A stretch of 64,000 nucleotides of DNA from an uncultured Pelagibacteraceae bacterium (lineage in GTDB: Bacteria; Pseudomonadota; Alphaproteobacteria; Pelagibacterales; Pelagibacteraceae): assembly GCA_902604175.1 (NCBI GenBank), contig CACKXR010000003.1:1-64000 (forward strand). The letters run 5' to 3'. Shown piece by piece: positions 8,359-19,368 of the stretch. The first letter of the stretch is position 1; each line of letters begins with the position of its first letter. A program made the translations under genes and the position numbers. The notes under the pieces are model-generated. The model was not told the DNA's origin. It saw only the letters and a program-made list of their open reading frames with translations, and did no database searches.

Positions 8359-9771
8359 ATGAGTAATTTCTTTGATAAATCAGATTTGGCAAGAAAAGAT
8401 GCCGAAAATATAGTATCGGATACCTTAAAAAATTGTGATGACGGAGAACTGTATTTGGAGGACTCAAAGTCGGAGTCTATTGTTTTAGATGATAATAAGA
8501 TTAAGAGCTCAAACTATAGCTCTGATTTGGGTTTTGGATTTAGAGCAGTATCTGAAGAAGTTGTTGCTTATTCTTACTCAAATGAAATATCAAAAAATTC
8601 TTTAAAAAGTTCAGCAGAAAATCTTCAGTCAACACTTAAATCAATCAAAGGCACTTATAATACTGAGATACCAAAATCTAACAAAAAATTTTATAGTGAT
8701 GTAAATCCTATAGAACAAAAATCTTTAAACTCTAAAATAGAAGTCCTAAATAAAGTTAATGATTACTTAAGAAAAAAAGATGGATCTGTAAAACAGGTTA
8801 CAGCAAATTTTTTAGGTGAACATAAATCAGTAGAAATAATCAGATCAGGTGGTGAGGCAATTACAGATATAAGACCATTAATTAGGTTTAATGTTTCTGT
8901 AATGCTTGAAAAAGATGGAAGAAAAGAAACAGGTGTGTATGGCATTGGAGGCAGACAGGCTTACGATGATTATTTACAGAATGATAACTGGAAAAGTGTA
9001 TGTGAAGAAGCTTTTAGAATTGCTTCAGTTAACTTGGAGAGTAAACCCGCACCAGCCGGCGAAATGAAAGTTGTTTTGGGACCAGGTTGGCCAGCAATAT
9101 TAATTCATGAAGCAATAGGACATGGTCTAGAGGGTGATTTTAACAGAAAAAAAACATCAGCATTTCATAACTTAATGGGACATAAAGTTGCAAGTGAAGG
9201 TGTCACAATTGTTGATGATGGTACCATTGATAATAGAAGAGGCAGTCTTACAATAGACGATGAGGGTACGCCAACTGAAAGAACTGTTTTAATTGAAAAT
9301 GGAATTTTAAAAAACTTTATGCAAGACAGATTAAATGCACGTTTAATGAATACAAGGTCAACTGGATCAGGAAGAAGAGAAAACTATCGACACGTAGTTT
9401 TACCTAGAATGAGAAATACTATGATGTTAAGTGGCAATCAAACTCAAGATGAGATGATCAAATCTGTTGATAAAGGTATTTTTGCTGTGAGCTTTGGGGG
9501 TGGACAAGTAGATATTACGTCAGGAAAATTTGTTTTTAATTGTACAGAAGCATACGAAATTATTAATGGCAAAATAGGTTCTCCAATAAAGGGAGCGACA
9601 TTAATAGGAGATGGTCCATCAATTTTAAAGGAAGTTTCAATGGTTGGTAATGACATGAAAATGGATCCAGGAATTGGAACTTGTGGAAAAGCAGGCCAAG
9701 GAGTTCCAGTAGGTGTAGCGCAGCCATCCATACTAATAGACAAAATGACAGTGGGTGGAACAAAACTGTAA
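8359..9771 (+). CDS. tldD: TldD metalloprotease-related protein
   Basis: HEAIGHGLEGD motif; next to the PmbA/TldE gene. Confidence 0.93.
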   Translation: MSNFFDKSDLARKDAENIVSDTLKNCDDGELYLEDSKSESIVLDDNKIKSSNYSSDLGFGFRAVSEEVVAYSYSNEISKNSLKSSAENLQSTLKSIKGTYNTEIPKSNKKFYSDVNPIEQKSLNSKIEVLNKVNDYLRKKDGSVKQVTANFLGEHKSVEIIRSGGEAITDIRPLIRFNVSVMLEKDGRKETGVYGIGGRQAYDDYLQNDNWKSVCEEAFRIASVNLESKPAPAGEMKVVLGPGWPAILIHEAIGHGLEGDFNRKKTSAFHNLMGHKVASEGVTIVDDGTIDNRRGSLTIDDEGTPTERTVLIENGILKNFMQDRLNARLMNTRSTGSGRRENYRHVVLPRMRNTMMLSGNQTQDEMIKSVDKGIFAVSFGGGQVDITSGKFVFNCTEAYEIINGKIGSPIKGATLIGDGPSILKEVSMVGNDMKMDPGIGTCGKAGQGVPVGVAQPSILIDKMTVGGTKL

Positions 9772-9774
9772 TTA

Positions 9775-11091
9775 ATGATTAAAGATCAAGATTTTTTAAA
9801 AACTAAAGCTGCATATTGTCTAGATGTTGCCAAAAAAATTGGAGCTTCAGATGCAAGTGTTACAATAGGTCATTCTATTTCTGAAACAGTCAATTTTAGA
9901 AATAAAAATTTAGATGAGTCTAATCGATCTGATGGATTAGCGTTTAGCATAGATACTTATATTGGCAGAAAAAAATCTTCGATTTCCTCGTCAAATTTAT
10001 TAAATGAAAATTTAGATATACTTATAGAGAAATGCTATGAAACAACTAAAATTACACCAGAGGATGAGTTCAATTCATTACCAGACAAAAATTTACTTGC
10101 AGATAAACTTAAAGATTTAAATATTTATGATAACACCCATATTGATAATGATAAAAAAATTCATTATTTAAAAGAATTAGAAAATACAGCATCAGAGGAT
10201 AAAAAAATAATAAACACAGAGTCCAGTTTTACTGAAAAAAAAACTAATTTTATTTTAGCAAACAGTGATGGTTTTTGTAGTGGTTACAAAACATCTTCAT
10301 TTACGACGTCATGTGTAGCTGTTGCTAAAGACGAAAATAGCATGGAAAGGGATTATGAATATTCAAGTAAAAGATATTTAGATGATATCAAAGATCCCCA
10401 AGCCTTGGGTAAACTGGCAAGTGATCAAACAATTAGAAAATTAAGTCCAAAAAAAATTGGAAGCGAAAAATTAAGTGTCATATTTGATAAGAGAATTGCA
10501 AAAGGTATGCTAAGTGCTTTTGCAAGTGCGATTTCATCCTCTGCAATCGCTAGAGGAACTTCATTTCTTAAGGACAAGATTAATGAGCAGATATTTTCTA
10601 ATTCTATAAATATAATTGATAAACCAGATATAATTAAGGGTTTAGGCTCAAAGAATTTTGACTCAGAAGGTATTAAATCTGAAACCCTGAATCTAGTTAA
10701 AGAGGGTGTGCTTAAAAATTATCTTGTAGATACTTATAATGGCAAAAAATTAAACATCCCATCAAATGGAAGAAGGGGAGGTACTACAAATTTGTATTTT
10801 GAGAATGGAAAACAAAGTTATGATGAGCTATTAAAAAATAATTCAAAATGCATTTATATTACAGAAACAATAGGCCATGGCAGCAATCTTGTAACTGGAG
10901 ATTACTCTGTTGGAGCAACGGGGTTTTTTGTAGAAGATGGTGAATTTAAATATCCAATAAATGAAATAACAATTGCAGGAAATTTTAAGGATATGTTTAA
11001 AAATATATTTTTAGCAAACGACTTAGATTTCGAATATTCAACAAATTCTCCAACTATGATGATTGAAGGCATGACAGTTGCCGGTAAATGA
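9775..11091 (+). CDS. pmbA: PmbA/TldE family protein
   Basis: TldE-like protein (GRRGGTTNLYFENGKQSYDELL, GHGSNLVTGDYSVGATGFFVEDGE). Confidence 0.92.
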   Translation: MIKDQDFLKTKAAYCLDVAKKIGASDASVTIGHSISETVNFRNKNLDESNRSDGLAFSIDTYIGRKKSSISSSNLLNENLDILIEKCYETTKITPEDEFNSLPDKNLLADKLKDLNIYDNTHIDNDKKIHYLKELENTASEDKKIINTESSFTEKKTNFILANSDGFCSGYKTSSFTTSCVAVAKDENSMERDYEYSSKRYLDDIKDPQALGKLASDQTIRKLSPKKIGSEKLSVIFDKRIAKGMLSAFASAISSSAIARGTSFLKDKINEQIFSNSINIIDKPDIIKGLGSKNFDSEGIKSETLNLVKEGVLKNYLVDTYNGKKLNIPSNGRRGGTTNLYFENGKQSYDELLKNNSKCIYITETIGHGSNLVTGDYSVGATGFFVEDGEFKYPINEITIAGNFKDMFKNIFLANDLDFEYSTNSPTMMIEGMTVAGK

Positions 11092-12059
11092 GTAGTTTTT
11101 GTGTAATTGGCTCAGGAATTTCTGGAGCAACCATCGCAAATCTTTTAAACAAAAAACACAATGTTGATTTGTATGATAAAGCAAGAGGCTTAGGAGGAAG
11201 GTCATCTTTTAAAAGATTAGATAAAATTAGGGGGTTTGATCATGGGACTCAATACTTTTCTCCAAAAACACCAGAATTTAAAAAATTTACTAAAAAGCTA
11301 ATAGAAAAAAAAATACTAAAAATTTGGGAAGGAAATCATAAATTTTTAAGTCATAAAAAAAAAGAAAATAAAAAACATGTTAAAGTTATTGGCAGAAAAG
11401 GAAACAATGACATTAGTAAATATCTTTTAAAAAATGTAAGATGTTATTTTAAAAGTGAACTAAAAAAAATAAATTTCCAAAATAGAAAATGGAATTTAAT
11501 ATTTAATAATGGTGAAATTAGAAACTATGAAAATTTAATTTTGACTTGTCCATTTCCTCAGTTAAAAAAATTATCAAAAAAATATATTAAAAATTCTTTT
11601 ATAAAAGAAAAGATTAAAATGGATGCAAATATAACAATTTTAATAGAAATTAAAAAAACCAACTTAGGTTATAGTAGTTTTTTATTTAATGATAGAATTC
11701 TAGGATGGGCTGGTTACGAAAATAGTAAAAAAAGATTTAAAAGTAAAAGTGATCTTTGGACACTACAGAGTACTTTTAATTGGGCAAATAAAAAAATAAA
11801 TCAAAATAAAGTACTTAAAAAAACTAATTCTAAAATTTTGATTGATAAGTTTTTTAAATTAACAGGAATTAAGCGGACAAAAGTACTTTTTTCACTTAAC
11901 CATGGTTGGAAATACTCCTCAAACTCAAAACCACTAAAATTAAAAAGTTATTGGAATTCTAGATTAAATCTTGGTGTATGCGCAGATTGGTTTAATGGAC
12001 CTAGGTTAGAGTCAGGATGGATAAGTGCAAATGATCTTTATAAGAAAATAAATAGTTAA
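11088..12059 (+). CDS. FAD-dependent oxidoreductase (renalase-like/amine oxidase-related)
   Basis: FCVIGSGISGATIANLLNKKHNVDLYDKARGLGGRSS dinucleotide-binding motif. Confidence 0.75.
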   Translation: MSSFCVIGSGISGATIANLLNKKHNVDLYDKARGLGGRSSFKRLDKIRGFDHGTQYFSPKTPEFKKFTKKLIEKKILKIWEGNHKFLSHKKKENKKHVKVIGRKGNNDISKYLLKNVRCYFKSELKKINFQNRKWNLIFNNGEIRNYENLILTCPFPQLKKLSKKYIKNSFIKEKIKMDANITILIEIKKTNLGYSSFLFNDRILGWAGYENSKKRFKSKSDLWTLQSTFNWANKKINQNKVLKKTNSKILIDKFFKLTGIKRTKVLFSLNHGWKYSSNSKPLKLKSYWNSRLNLGVCADWFNGPRLESGWISANDLYKKINS

Positions 12060-12060
12060 A

Positions 12061-12741
12061 TTACTCGTAATTTTTTAATCTGTATTCCCAATTACCCATT
12101 CTTTGATAAGTAACTTTTACTATTAAAGAAGTTTTTTTATCTAACCAAATATCAAAATTTAACCTTTTATCATCTGGGAGCGTCATATCTTTGGAAGTTA
12201 ATTTGAAATGATCAGTCTCATATTCTTTACCATTGATTATAACTTTTTCCTTTGCAACGAATGTAACTATCTGCTCTTTTATACTACCTGATATAGGGCT
12301 TATTTGGCTACTAGATTGCAAAATTTTATGACTCCACCAATTACCAATAGTATTTTCAAGTAGAGCTTCACCTGAGAAAGAAGAGCCAACAATATCAAAT
12401 TTTTTAGTATTTTTATTTAAAGTTAAGTTTACAAACTTTTCTTTTTTATTCTGTATAGTTTTTGAGTTAAAAGAAATCAATTGATCTTTCAAATATTTTT
12501 CCTCACCAATACCCTCTACTTCAAAAACTGTTGCTCCCAAAAGTTTTATCTCAAATTTAAATTGATTAGTCACTAGAGTAATGTCATTTTTTTGTGAAAA
12601 AAAATAATAATTATAACCAATCAATTCATTATTTCTTAAAATTTCCATCTCAATTTTTTTATAGTTAATGTAATGACCAATATGAGCATATGAGGCAAAA
12701 CAAATAAAAATAAATATAGTGCTGAGTGTGATTTTTTTCAT
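12061..12741 (-). CDS. Secreted protein of unknown function (DUF6134-like)
   Basis: Signal peptide MKKITLSTIFIFICFASYA; family call tentative. Confidence 0.55.
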   Translation of the reverse strand: MKKITLSTIFIFICFASYAHIGHYINYKKIEMEILRNNELIGYNYYFFSQKNDITLVTNQFKFEIKLLGATVFEVEGIGEEKYLKDQLISFNSKTIQNKKEKFVNLTLNKNTKKFDIVGSSFSGEALLENTIGNWWSHKILQSSSQISPISGSIKEQIVTFVAKEKVIINGKEYETDHFKLTSKDMTLPDDKRLNFDIWLDKKTSLIVKVTYQRMGNWEYRLKNYE

Positions 12742-12781
12742 TATAAGCAAGTATTAATTATTTTATAATTAACAGTATAAT

Positions 12782-13429
12782 ATGTTTTTATCTATTAAAA
12801 ATATTCCTAAAGTATATTGGAGCTCAGATAAAAGCTTTAACTTCAAACCAAAATTTTCAACATCATTTTTTTTAATTTTCGGTTTAATTATCTTTGGTTT
12901 TGGAGAGGGATTATTAATATTATCAACTACAGGAAATTCCCCCTGGTCAGTACTAGCAGAGGGAATATCAAAAAATTCTAAATTATCTATTGGTGCAGCA
13001 ACATTTTTAGTAAGTGTAAGTGTTCTTTTTTTTTGGTTATTTCTTAGACAGAAGCCAGGATTAGGAACAATTTTTAATATAATTATTATTTCTGGAATGA
13101 TTGATATTACTTTATATTTTTTTGACCCACCCTTATCTAACATATTAAAATATTTATTGGCAATATTTTCTGTAATGCTGGTTGGTATAGGAAGTGGTAT
13201 TTATTTAGTAGCAAATCTTGGACCAGGTCCAAGAGATGGATTAATGACTGGTTTAACAAAAATAACAAACTTACCTATTGCTTTAGTCAGAGCAAGCTTA
13301 GAAATTTCAGTTGTAATAATTGGATGGTATTTAGGTGGAACAGTAGGTGTTGGAACTTTAATTTTTGCTTTTGGAATTGGTCCTTGCGTTGCTTTTGGGT
13401 TATTTATTGTTAATAAAAGTTTTAGTTAA
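12782..13429 (+). CDS. YczE/YitT-like integral membrane protein
   Basis: Multiple TMs; LGPGPRDGLMTGL and GTLIFAFGIGPCVAFG motifs. Confidence 0.7.
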   Translation: MFLSIKNIPKVYWSSDKSFNFKPKFSTSFFLIFGLIIFGFGEGLLILSTTGNSPWSVLAEGISKNSKLSIGAATFLVSVSVLFFWLFLRQKPGLGTIFNIIIISGMIDITLYFFDPPLSNILKYLLAIFSVMLVGIGSGIYLVANLGPGPRDGLMTGLTKITNLPIALVRASLEISVVIIGWYLGGTVGVGTLIFAFGIGPCVAFGLFIVNKSFS

Positions 13430-15252
13430 GCTGCTGCTCCAGACTTTTCACTTCTTTTTCTTTCATGAGGATCAAGAATAGATTTTCTTAATCTACAAGA
13501 CTCAGGAGTAATTTCTAACGCCTCATCTGTATTAAGCATACTCAATTGCTCAGCAATAGACATTTTCCTCACTGGAGTGAGCACAACGTTTTCGTCAGTT
13601 CCCTGTGTTCTCATATTTGTTAATTTTTTCCCCTTCATAACATTGATTATCATATCGCCTGGTTTTGGTGACAATCCTACTATCATTCCAGGATAGACAG
13701 GGTCATTGTGTGTTACGAACATTTCTCCTCTGGCCTGTAAGTTAAATATAGCAAAAGCAACTGCTTTACCTTGTTCCATTGCAATTAAGGCTCCATTTCT
13801 TCTTCCTTCCATTTCACCTTCAAAAGGCCCATAGCTATGAAAAATCCTATTAATAACTCCATTACCTTTAGTGAGGGTTAAAAATCTACTTGTGTAACCC
13901 ATTAACCCTCGAGTTGGTGCATGAAAAATAAGTCTTTTTTTATCTTTGCCAGTATCTTTTAAATCAATTAATTTACCTTTTCTTCTGTTCATAGAGTCTA
14001 TTACTTTTGATGAGAATTCTTCGTCTAAATCCATTGTAATTTCTTCAAAAGGCTCAAGTTTTTTTCCACTTTCATCTATTTGATATAAAACCTTAGGTGG
14101 ACTGACTGTCATTTCAAATCCCTCTCGTCTCATTTGAGTAAGTAAAATTTCTAACATAAGTTCACCTCTACCACTTACAACAAAGGAGTCATTGCCATCG
14201 TTTTCAGAAACAGTAATTCCTACATTATTCTGAGCTTCTTGAAGTAGTCGATCTCTAATTTGAGTGCTTGTAAGTTTTTTACCTTCTTTTCCCGCAAGTG
14301 GAGAAGTGTTAACAGTTATTGTGATAGACATTGTGGGTGGATCTATTGGTGTTGCTGAAATAGGTTTATTTACATCTAAATCACAAATAGTATCTGCAAC
14401 ATTAGCTTTTTCTAATCCTGCAATTACTACAATATCTCCAGCCTCACCAACCTCAATAGGCACTTTTTTGGTTCCCTCATATCTGAAAATTTTAGTAAGT
14501 TTACCTTCGTCAATTTTTTCACCTTTTAAATTAATCGCTTTTATTGATTGATTAGCTTTAGCTGTCCCTTGGGTAATTCTTCCTACTAAGCTTCTTCCTA
14601 AAAAACTATCAGCATAAAGAAGTGTAGATAACATTGCAAAAGGTTTTTCCTTTTCAAATTTTGCAGGTTTAACGTGGTTCAGTATTAAATCTAAAAGTGG
14701 GTTTAAATTTTCTCTAGGGCCTTCCACTTCTATGTCTGCCCAACCTGATCTACCACTTGCGTATAAAACAGGAAAATCTAATTGCTCTTCATTTGCATCA
14801 AGGCTTACAAATAAATCAAATGTTTCATCTAAAACCTCATTAGCTCTCTGATCATCTTTATCAAGTTTGTTAATCACAACAATTGGTTTAAGACCTTGTT
14901 TTAAAGCTTTAGATAATACAAACTTTGTTTGTGGCATCACTCCTTCAGCAGAGTCTATAAGCAAGAGAGCTCCATCAGCCATGCTTAAAACTCTTTCAAC
15001 TTCTGCCGCAAAGTCTCTGTGACCTGGAGTATCAATTATATTTATTCTTGTATCTTTCCAATTAATCGAGGCAGGTTTTGCTAAAATTGTAATTCCTCTT
15101 TCTTTTTCTAATTCACCAGAGTCCATTAACCTTTCATCAACGATTTCATTTTCTCTAAATGATCCACTTTGTTTCATCAAATTATCAATCAAAGTAGTTT
15201 TGCCGTGGTCTACATGAGCAATAATCGTGATGTTTCTAATATCATTTGTCAT
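13426..15252 (-). CDS. typA: Ribosome-associated GTPase TypA/BipA
   Basis: IAHVDHGKTTLIDNLMKQSG, DTPGHRDFAAEVERVLSMADG, full-length EF-G-like domains. Confidence 0.97.
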   Translation of the reverse strand: MTNDIRNITIIAHVDHGKTTLIDNLMKQSGSFRENEIVDERLMDSGELEKERGITILAKPASINWKDTRINIIDTPGHRDFAAEVERVLSMADGALLLIDSAEGVMPQTKFVLSKALKQGLKPIVVINKLDKDDQRANEVLDETFDLFVSLDANEEQLDFPVLYASGRSGWADIEVEGPRENLNPLLDLILNHVKPAKFEKEKPFAMLSTLLYADSFLGRSLVGRITQGTAKANQSIKAINLKGEKIDEGKLTKIFRYEGTKKVPIEVGEAGDIVVIAGLEKANVADTICDLDVNKPISATPIDPPTMSITITVNTSPLAGKEGKKLTSTQIRDRLLQEAQNNVGITVSENDGNDSFVVSGRGELMLEILLTQMRREGFEMTVSPPKVLYQIDESGKKLEPFEEITMDLDEEFSSKVIDSMNRRKGKLIDLKDTGKDKKRLIFHAPTRGLMGYTSRFLTLTKGNGVINRIFHSYGPFEGEMEGRRNGALIAMEQGKAVAFAIFNLQARGEMFVTHNDPVYPGMIVGLSPKPGDMIINVMKGKKLTNMRTQGTDENVVLTPVRKMSIAEQLSMLNTDEALEITPESCRLRKSILDPHERKRSEKSGAAA

Positions 15253-15336
15253 AAAATGTGGTTCTTATACATATTTAATTAATTTTTAAAACTTAAAAAA
15301 AACTAATGTTTATTGAAGATTTTATTAATTAAATGT

Positions 15337-15453
15337 TTAATTTGCTTTTTTCTGCTTCTCTTTTTTAAGTTTTCTCTTTTCTTTAAAACTTAATTTTGCT
15401 TTTTTTTTTATACTAGAGTCTTTGAATGATTTTCCACTATATCTTTTTGACAT
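15337..15453 (-). CDS. 38-aa Lys-rich small protein (MSKRYSGKSFKDSSIKKKAKLSFKEKRKLKKEKQKKAN)
   Basis: Complete small ORF between groEL and typA, below the ORF-track cutoff. Confidence 0.45.
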   Translation of the reverse strand: MSKRYSGKSFKDSSIKKKAKLSFKEKRKLKKEKQKKAN

Positions 15454-15471
15454 ATTTTCTTTTACATAAAA

Positions 15472-15499
15472 AAAAAGGCCATCTTATGATGGCCTTTTT
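15472..15499 (-). terminator. Rho-independent terminator of groESL
   Basis: AAAAAGGCCATC-ATAA-GATGGCCTTTTT then T-run on the minus strand, just after the groEL stop. Confidence 0.88.
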
Positions 15500-15521
15500 G
15501 AATTCGTATTTGTATAGGGTT

Positions 15522-17204
<1,683 letters not shown>

Positions 17205-17209
17205 TTAAA

Positions 17210-17500
17210 TTACTTGCCCGAAATACCCATAATGTCTGACTCTTTCATTATGCTGTATTCTTTACCATCAATTTTGACTTCAGTCCCTGACCATTTGCCA
17301 AATAAAACTTTGTCACCAACTTTAACGTCCATTGGAATTAATTTTCCGTCTTCTGTTTTTGCACCACCACCAATAGCAACTACTTTTCCCTCTTGTGGTT
17401 TTTCTTGTGCAGTATCAGGAATGATTATCCCGCCAGCAGTTTTTTCACTACTGTCCAATACTTCAATTAACACTCTGTCATGTAACGGTTTGAACTTCAT
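17210..17500 (-). CDS. groES: Co-chaperonin GroES
   Basis: [44 protein letters not shown]. Confidence 0.98.
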   Translation of the reverse strand: MKFKPLHDRVLIEVLDSSEKTAGGIIIPDTAQEKPQEGKVVAIGGGAKTEDGKLIPMDVKVGDKVLFGKWSGTEVKIDGKEYSIMKESDIMGISGK

Positions 17501-17536
17501 AAAATCTCCTTTATAATTCTATATAAATATGGTCTT

Positions 17537-17565
17537 CATATAGATATTACGTCGTCTATTTCAAG
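17537..17565 (-). promoter_or_regulatory. RpoH-type promoter upstream of groESL
   Basis: CTTGAAA-N14-TCTATAT on the minus strand; same spacing as the hsp20 promoter. Confidence 0.55.
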
Positions 17566-17632
17566 ACAGGATATGCAACTACCTGGTAATAATGCTAGGA
17601 AATTCAGGATTTTATGGTTTATACGTTATTTA

Positions 17633-18451
17633 ATGACAAAAAATTTAGATACAGATGGGCTTAGTTCAATTGCCCATAAATATGATCTATTTTATGTAGA
17701 TTTATGGGGTGTGGTTCATAATGGAATAAAACTTTATGAGAGCGCAATAGATACTCTTAAACAGCTTAAAATAAATAATAAAGATTTTGTTTTGTTAACT
17801 AATGCTCCACGACCAAATGAAACTGTAAAAAAATTTTTAGAGAAAATGGGTATGGAAGAGGAGTTAAGAAATCATGTGTTTACTTCAGGTGAGGCAGCCC
17901 TAAAATACTTAAAAAAATCATACTCATCAAAAAAATTTTTCCACATAGGTCCCCCAAGAGATTTTGACCTATTCAATCCTTTTAAAAAAAATAAATCGAG
18001 TGATCTTGTGAATAGCGAATATTTATTATGTACAGGACTATTTGATGATCATAATACTGATTTAAATTATTATAAAAATTTACTCAACGTTCATACTCAT
18101 AAAAAGATGATTTGCACAAATCCTGATCTTATTGTTGATCGTGGCAGAATTAGAGAGTTGTGTGCAGGCTCTGTTGCAATGGTTTTCGAAAAAATGGGTG
18201 GAGAAGTTATACACTTTGGTAAACCGCATGCCGAAGTTTACAATTTATCTATAGATAATTCAGATAAAAAAACTTTAGCAATTGGAGATAACCTAAATAC
18301 TGATATTAAGGGAGCTAATTTATTGAATTATGACTCATTGTTAATTTCTAATGGTATTCATAAATCGGAAATTCTAGATAAGGGTATATTTAAGGTATCC
18401 AAAGAATATGAAACAGTGGTAAACTACACTCAGTCAGATCTTAGATGGTAA
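17633..18451 (+). CDS. HAD-IIA family sugar-phosphatase-like hydrolase
   Basis: YDLFYVDLWGVVHNG, LLTNAPRP, GKPHAEVY, AIGDNLNTDIKGA. Confidence 0.82.
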   Translation: MTKNLDTDGLSSIAHKYDLFYVDLWGVVHNGIKLYESAIDTLKQLKINNKDFVLLTNAPRPNETVKKFLEKMGMEEELRNHVFTSGEAALKYLKKSYSSKKFFHIGPPRDFDLFNPFKKNKSSDLVNSEYLLCTGLFDDHNTDLNYYKNLLNVHTHKKMICTNPDLIVDRGRIRELCAGSVAMVFEKMGGEVIHFGKPHAEVYNLSIDNSDKKTLAIGDNLNTDIKGANLLNYDSLLISNGIHKSEILDKGIFKVSKEYETVVNYTQSDLRW

Positions 18452-19368
18452 AATTATATACAAACTTTAATATTAAAAACGTAAATAAAAATTCTATCGT
18501 TCTAATAGGAAATTTTGATGGAGTTCATTTGGGACATCAAAAATTATTTAATTTAGCAAAATTATATAAAAAAAAATACAAACTCAAAATTGGTGTAGTT
18601 AATTTTGATCCAATGCCAAAAATGTTTTTCGATAAATCTCTTAAAAATTTTAGGATAACTAGTATTAATCAAAAAATTGAATTATTAAGTAAACTCAAAG
18701 TAGATTTTATTATAACTAAAAAATTTGATAAAGAATTTTCTAAAACTAAGTCCCTTAATTTCATTAAAGAAATTTTAAATAAAAAATTAAAATCAAAATT
18801 TATATTTGTTAGTAATAATTTTAGATTTGGTAATAGAAGAGAGGGAAATGTAAATTTATTAATTGAAAATGAAAAAAAATTTAATTTTAAAGTGGTAAAG
18901 CCAAACCCGTTAATCAAACAACAAAAAATAATTTCATCTACATTAATAAGGAGTCTTTTAGAAAAAGGATATTTAGAAAAAGCTAATAAGCTTTTAAATA
19001 GAAATTGGACTATTGACGGAAAAGTTCAAAAAGGAAGACAGGTTGGCAAAAAAATTGGTTTCCCTACATGCAATATAGATATTAAAGACTATGTTTTAGC
19101 TAAACCTGGTGTTTATGCAGTAAGAGTATCAAAACACAATAATTCTAAATATCTAAGAGGGATAGCAAATCTTGGATATAGACCAACATTTAATCAGAAA
19201 AAAATCTTATTAGAGGTTCATTTATTTAATTATTCTGGAAATCTTTATAATAAACTCTTATCAGTGGAGTTTTTAAAGTTTATTAGAAAAGAAAAAAAAT
19301 TTAAAAGTGTTAATGAATTAAAATCTCAAATTAAAAAAGATTTAAATATTGCAAAAAAAACCAGATGA
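18445..19368 (+). CDS. ribF: Bifunctional riboflavin kinase/FAD synthetase
   Basis: LIGNFDGVHLGHQKLF; GRQVGKKIGFPTCNI; PGVYAVRV. Confidence 0.94.
   Translation: MVKLYTNFNIKNVNKNSIVLIGNFDGVHLGHQKLFNLAKLYKKKYKLKIGVVNFDPMPKMFFDKSLKNFRITSINQKIELLSKLKVDFIITKKFDKEFSKTKSLNFIKEILNKKLKSKFIFVSNNFRFGNRREGNVNLLIENEKKFNFKVVKPNPLIKQQKIISSTLIRSLLEKGYLEKANKLLNRNWTIDGKVQKGRQVGKKIGFPTCNIDIKDYVLAKPGVYAVRVSKHNNSKYLRGIANLGYRPTFNQKKILLEVHLFNYSGNLYNKLLSVEFLKFIRKEKKFKSVNELKSQIKKDLNIAKKTR

Noticed and set aside
9444-9763. Two overlapping antisense ORFs within tldD
   Set aside because: Shadow ORFs inside a strongly supported CDS.
12769-13143. 124-aa minus ORF opposite the YczE/YitT-like gene
   Set aside because: The plus strand encodes a coherent multi-TM protein; the minus frame has no family-like motifs.
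17501-17535. Possible RNA thermometer in the groES leader
   Set aside because: No convincing SD-masking stem or fourU-type pairing could be drawn around AAAGGAG.
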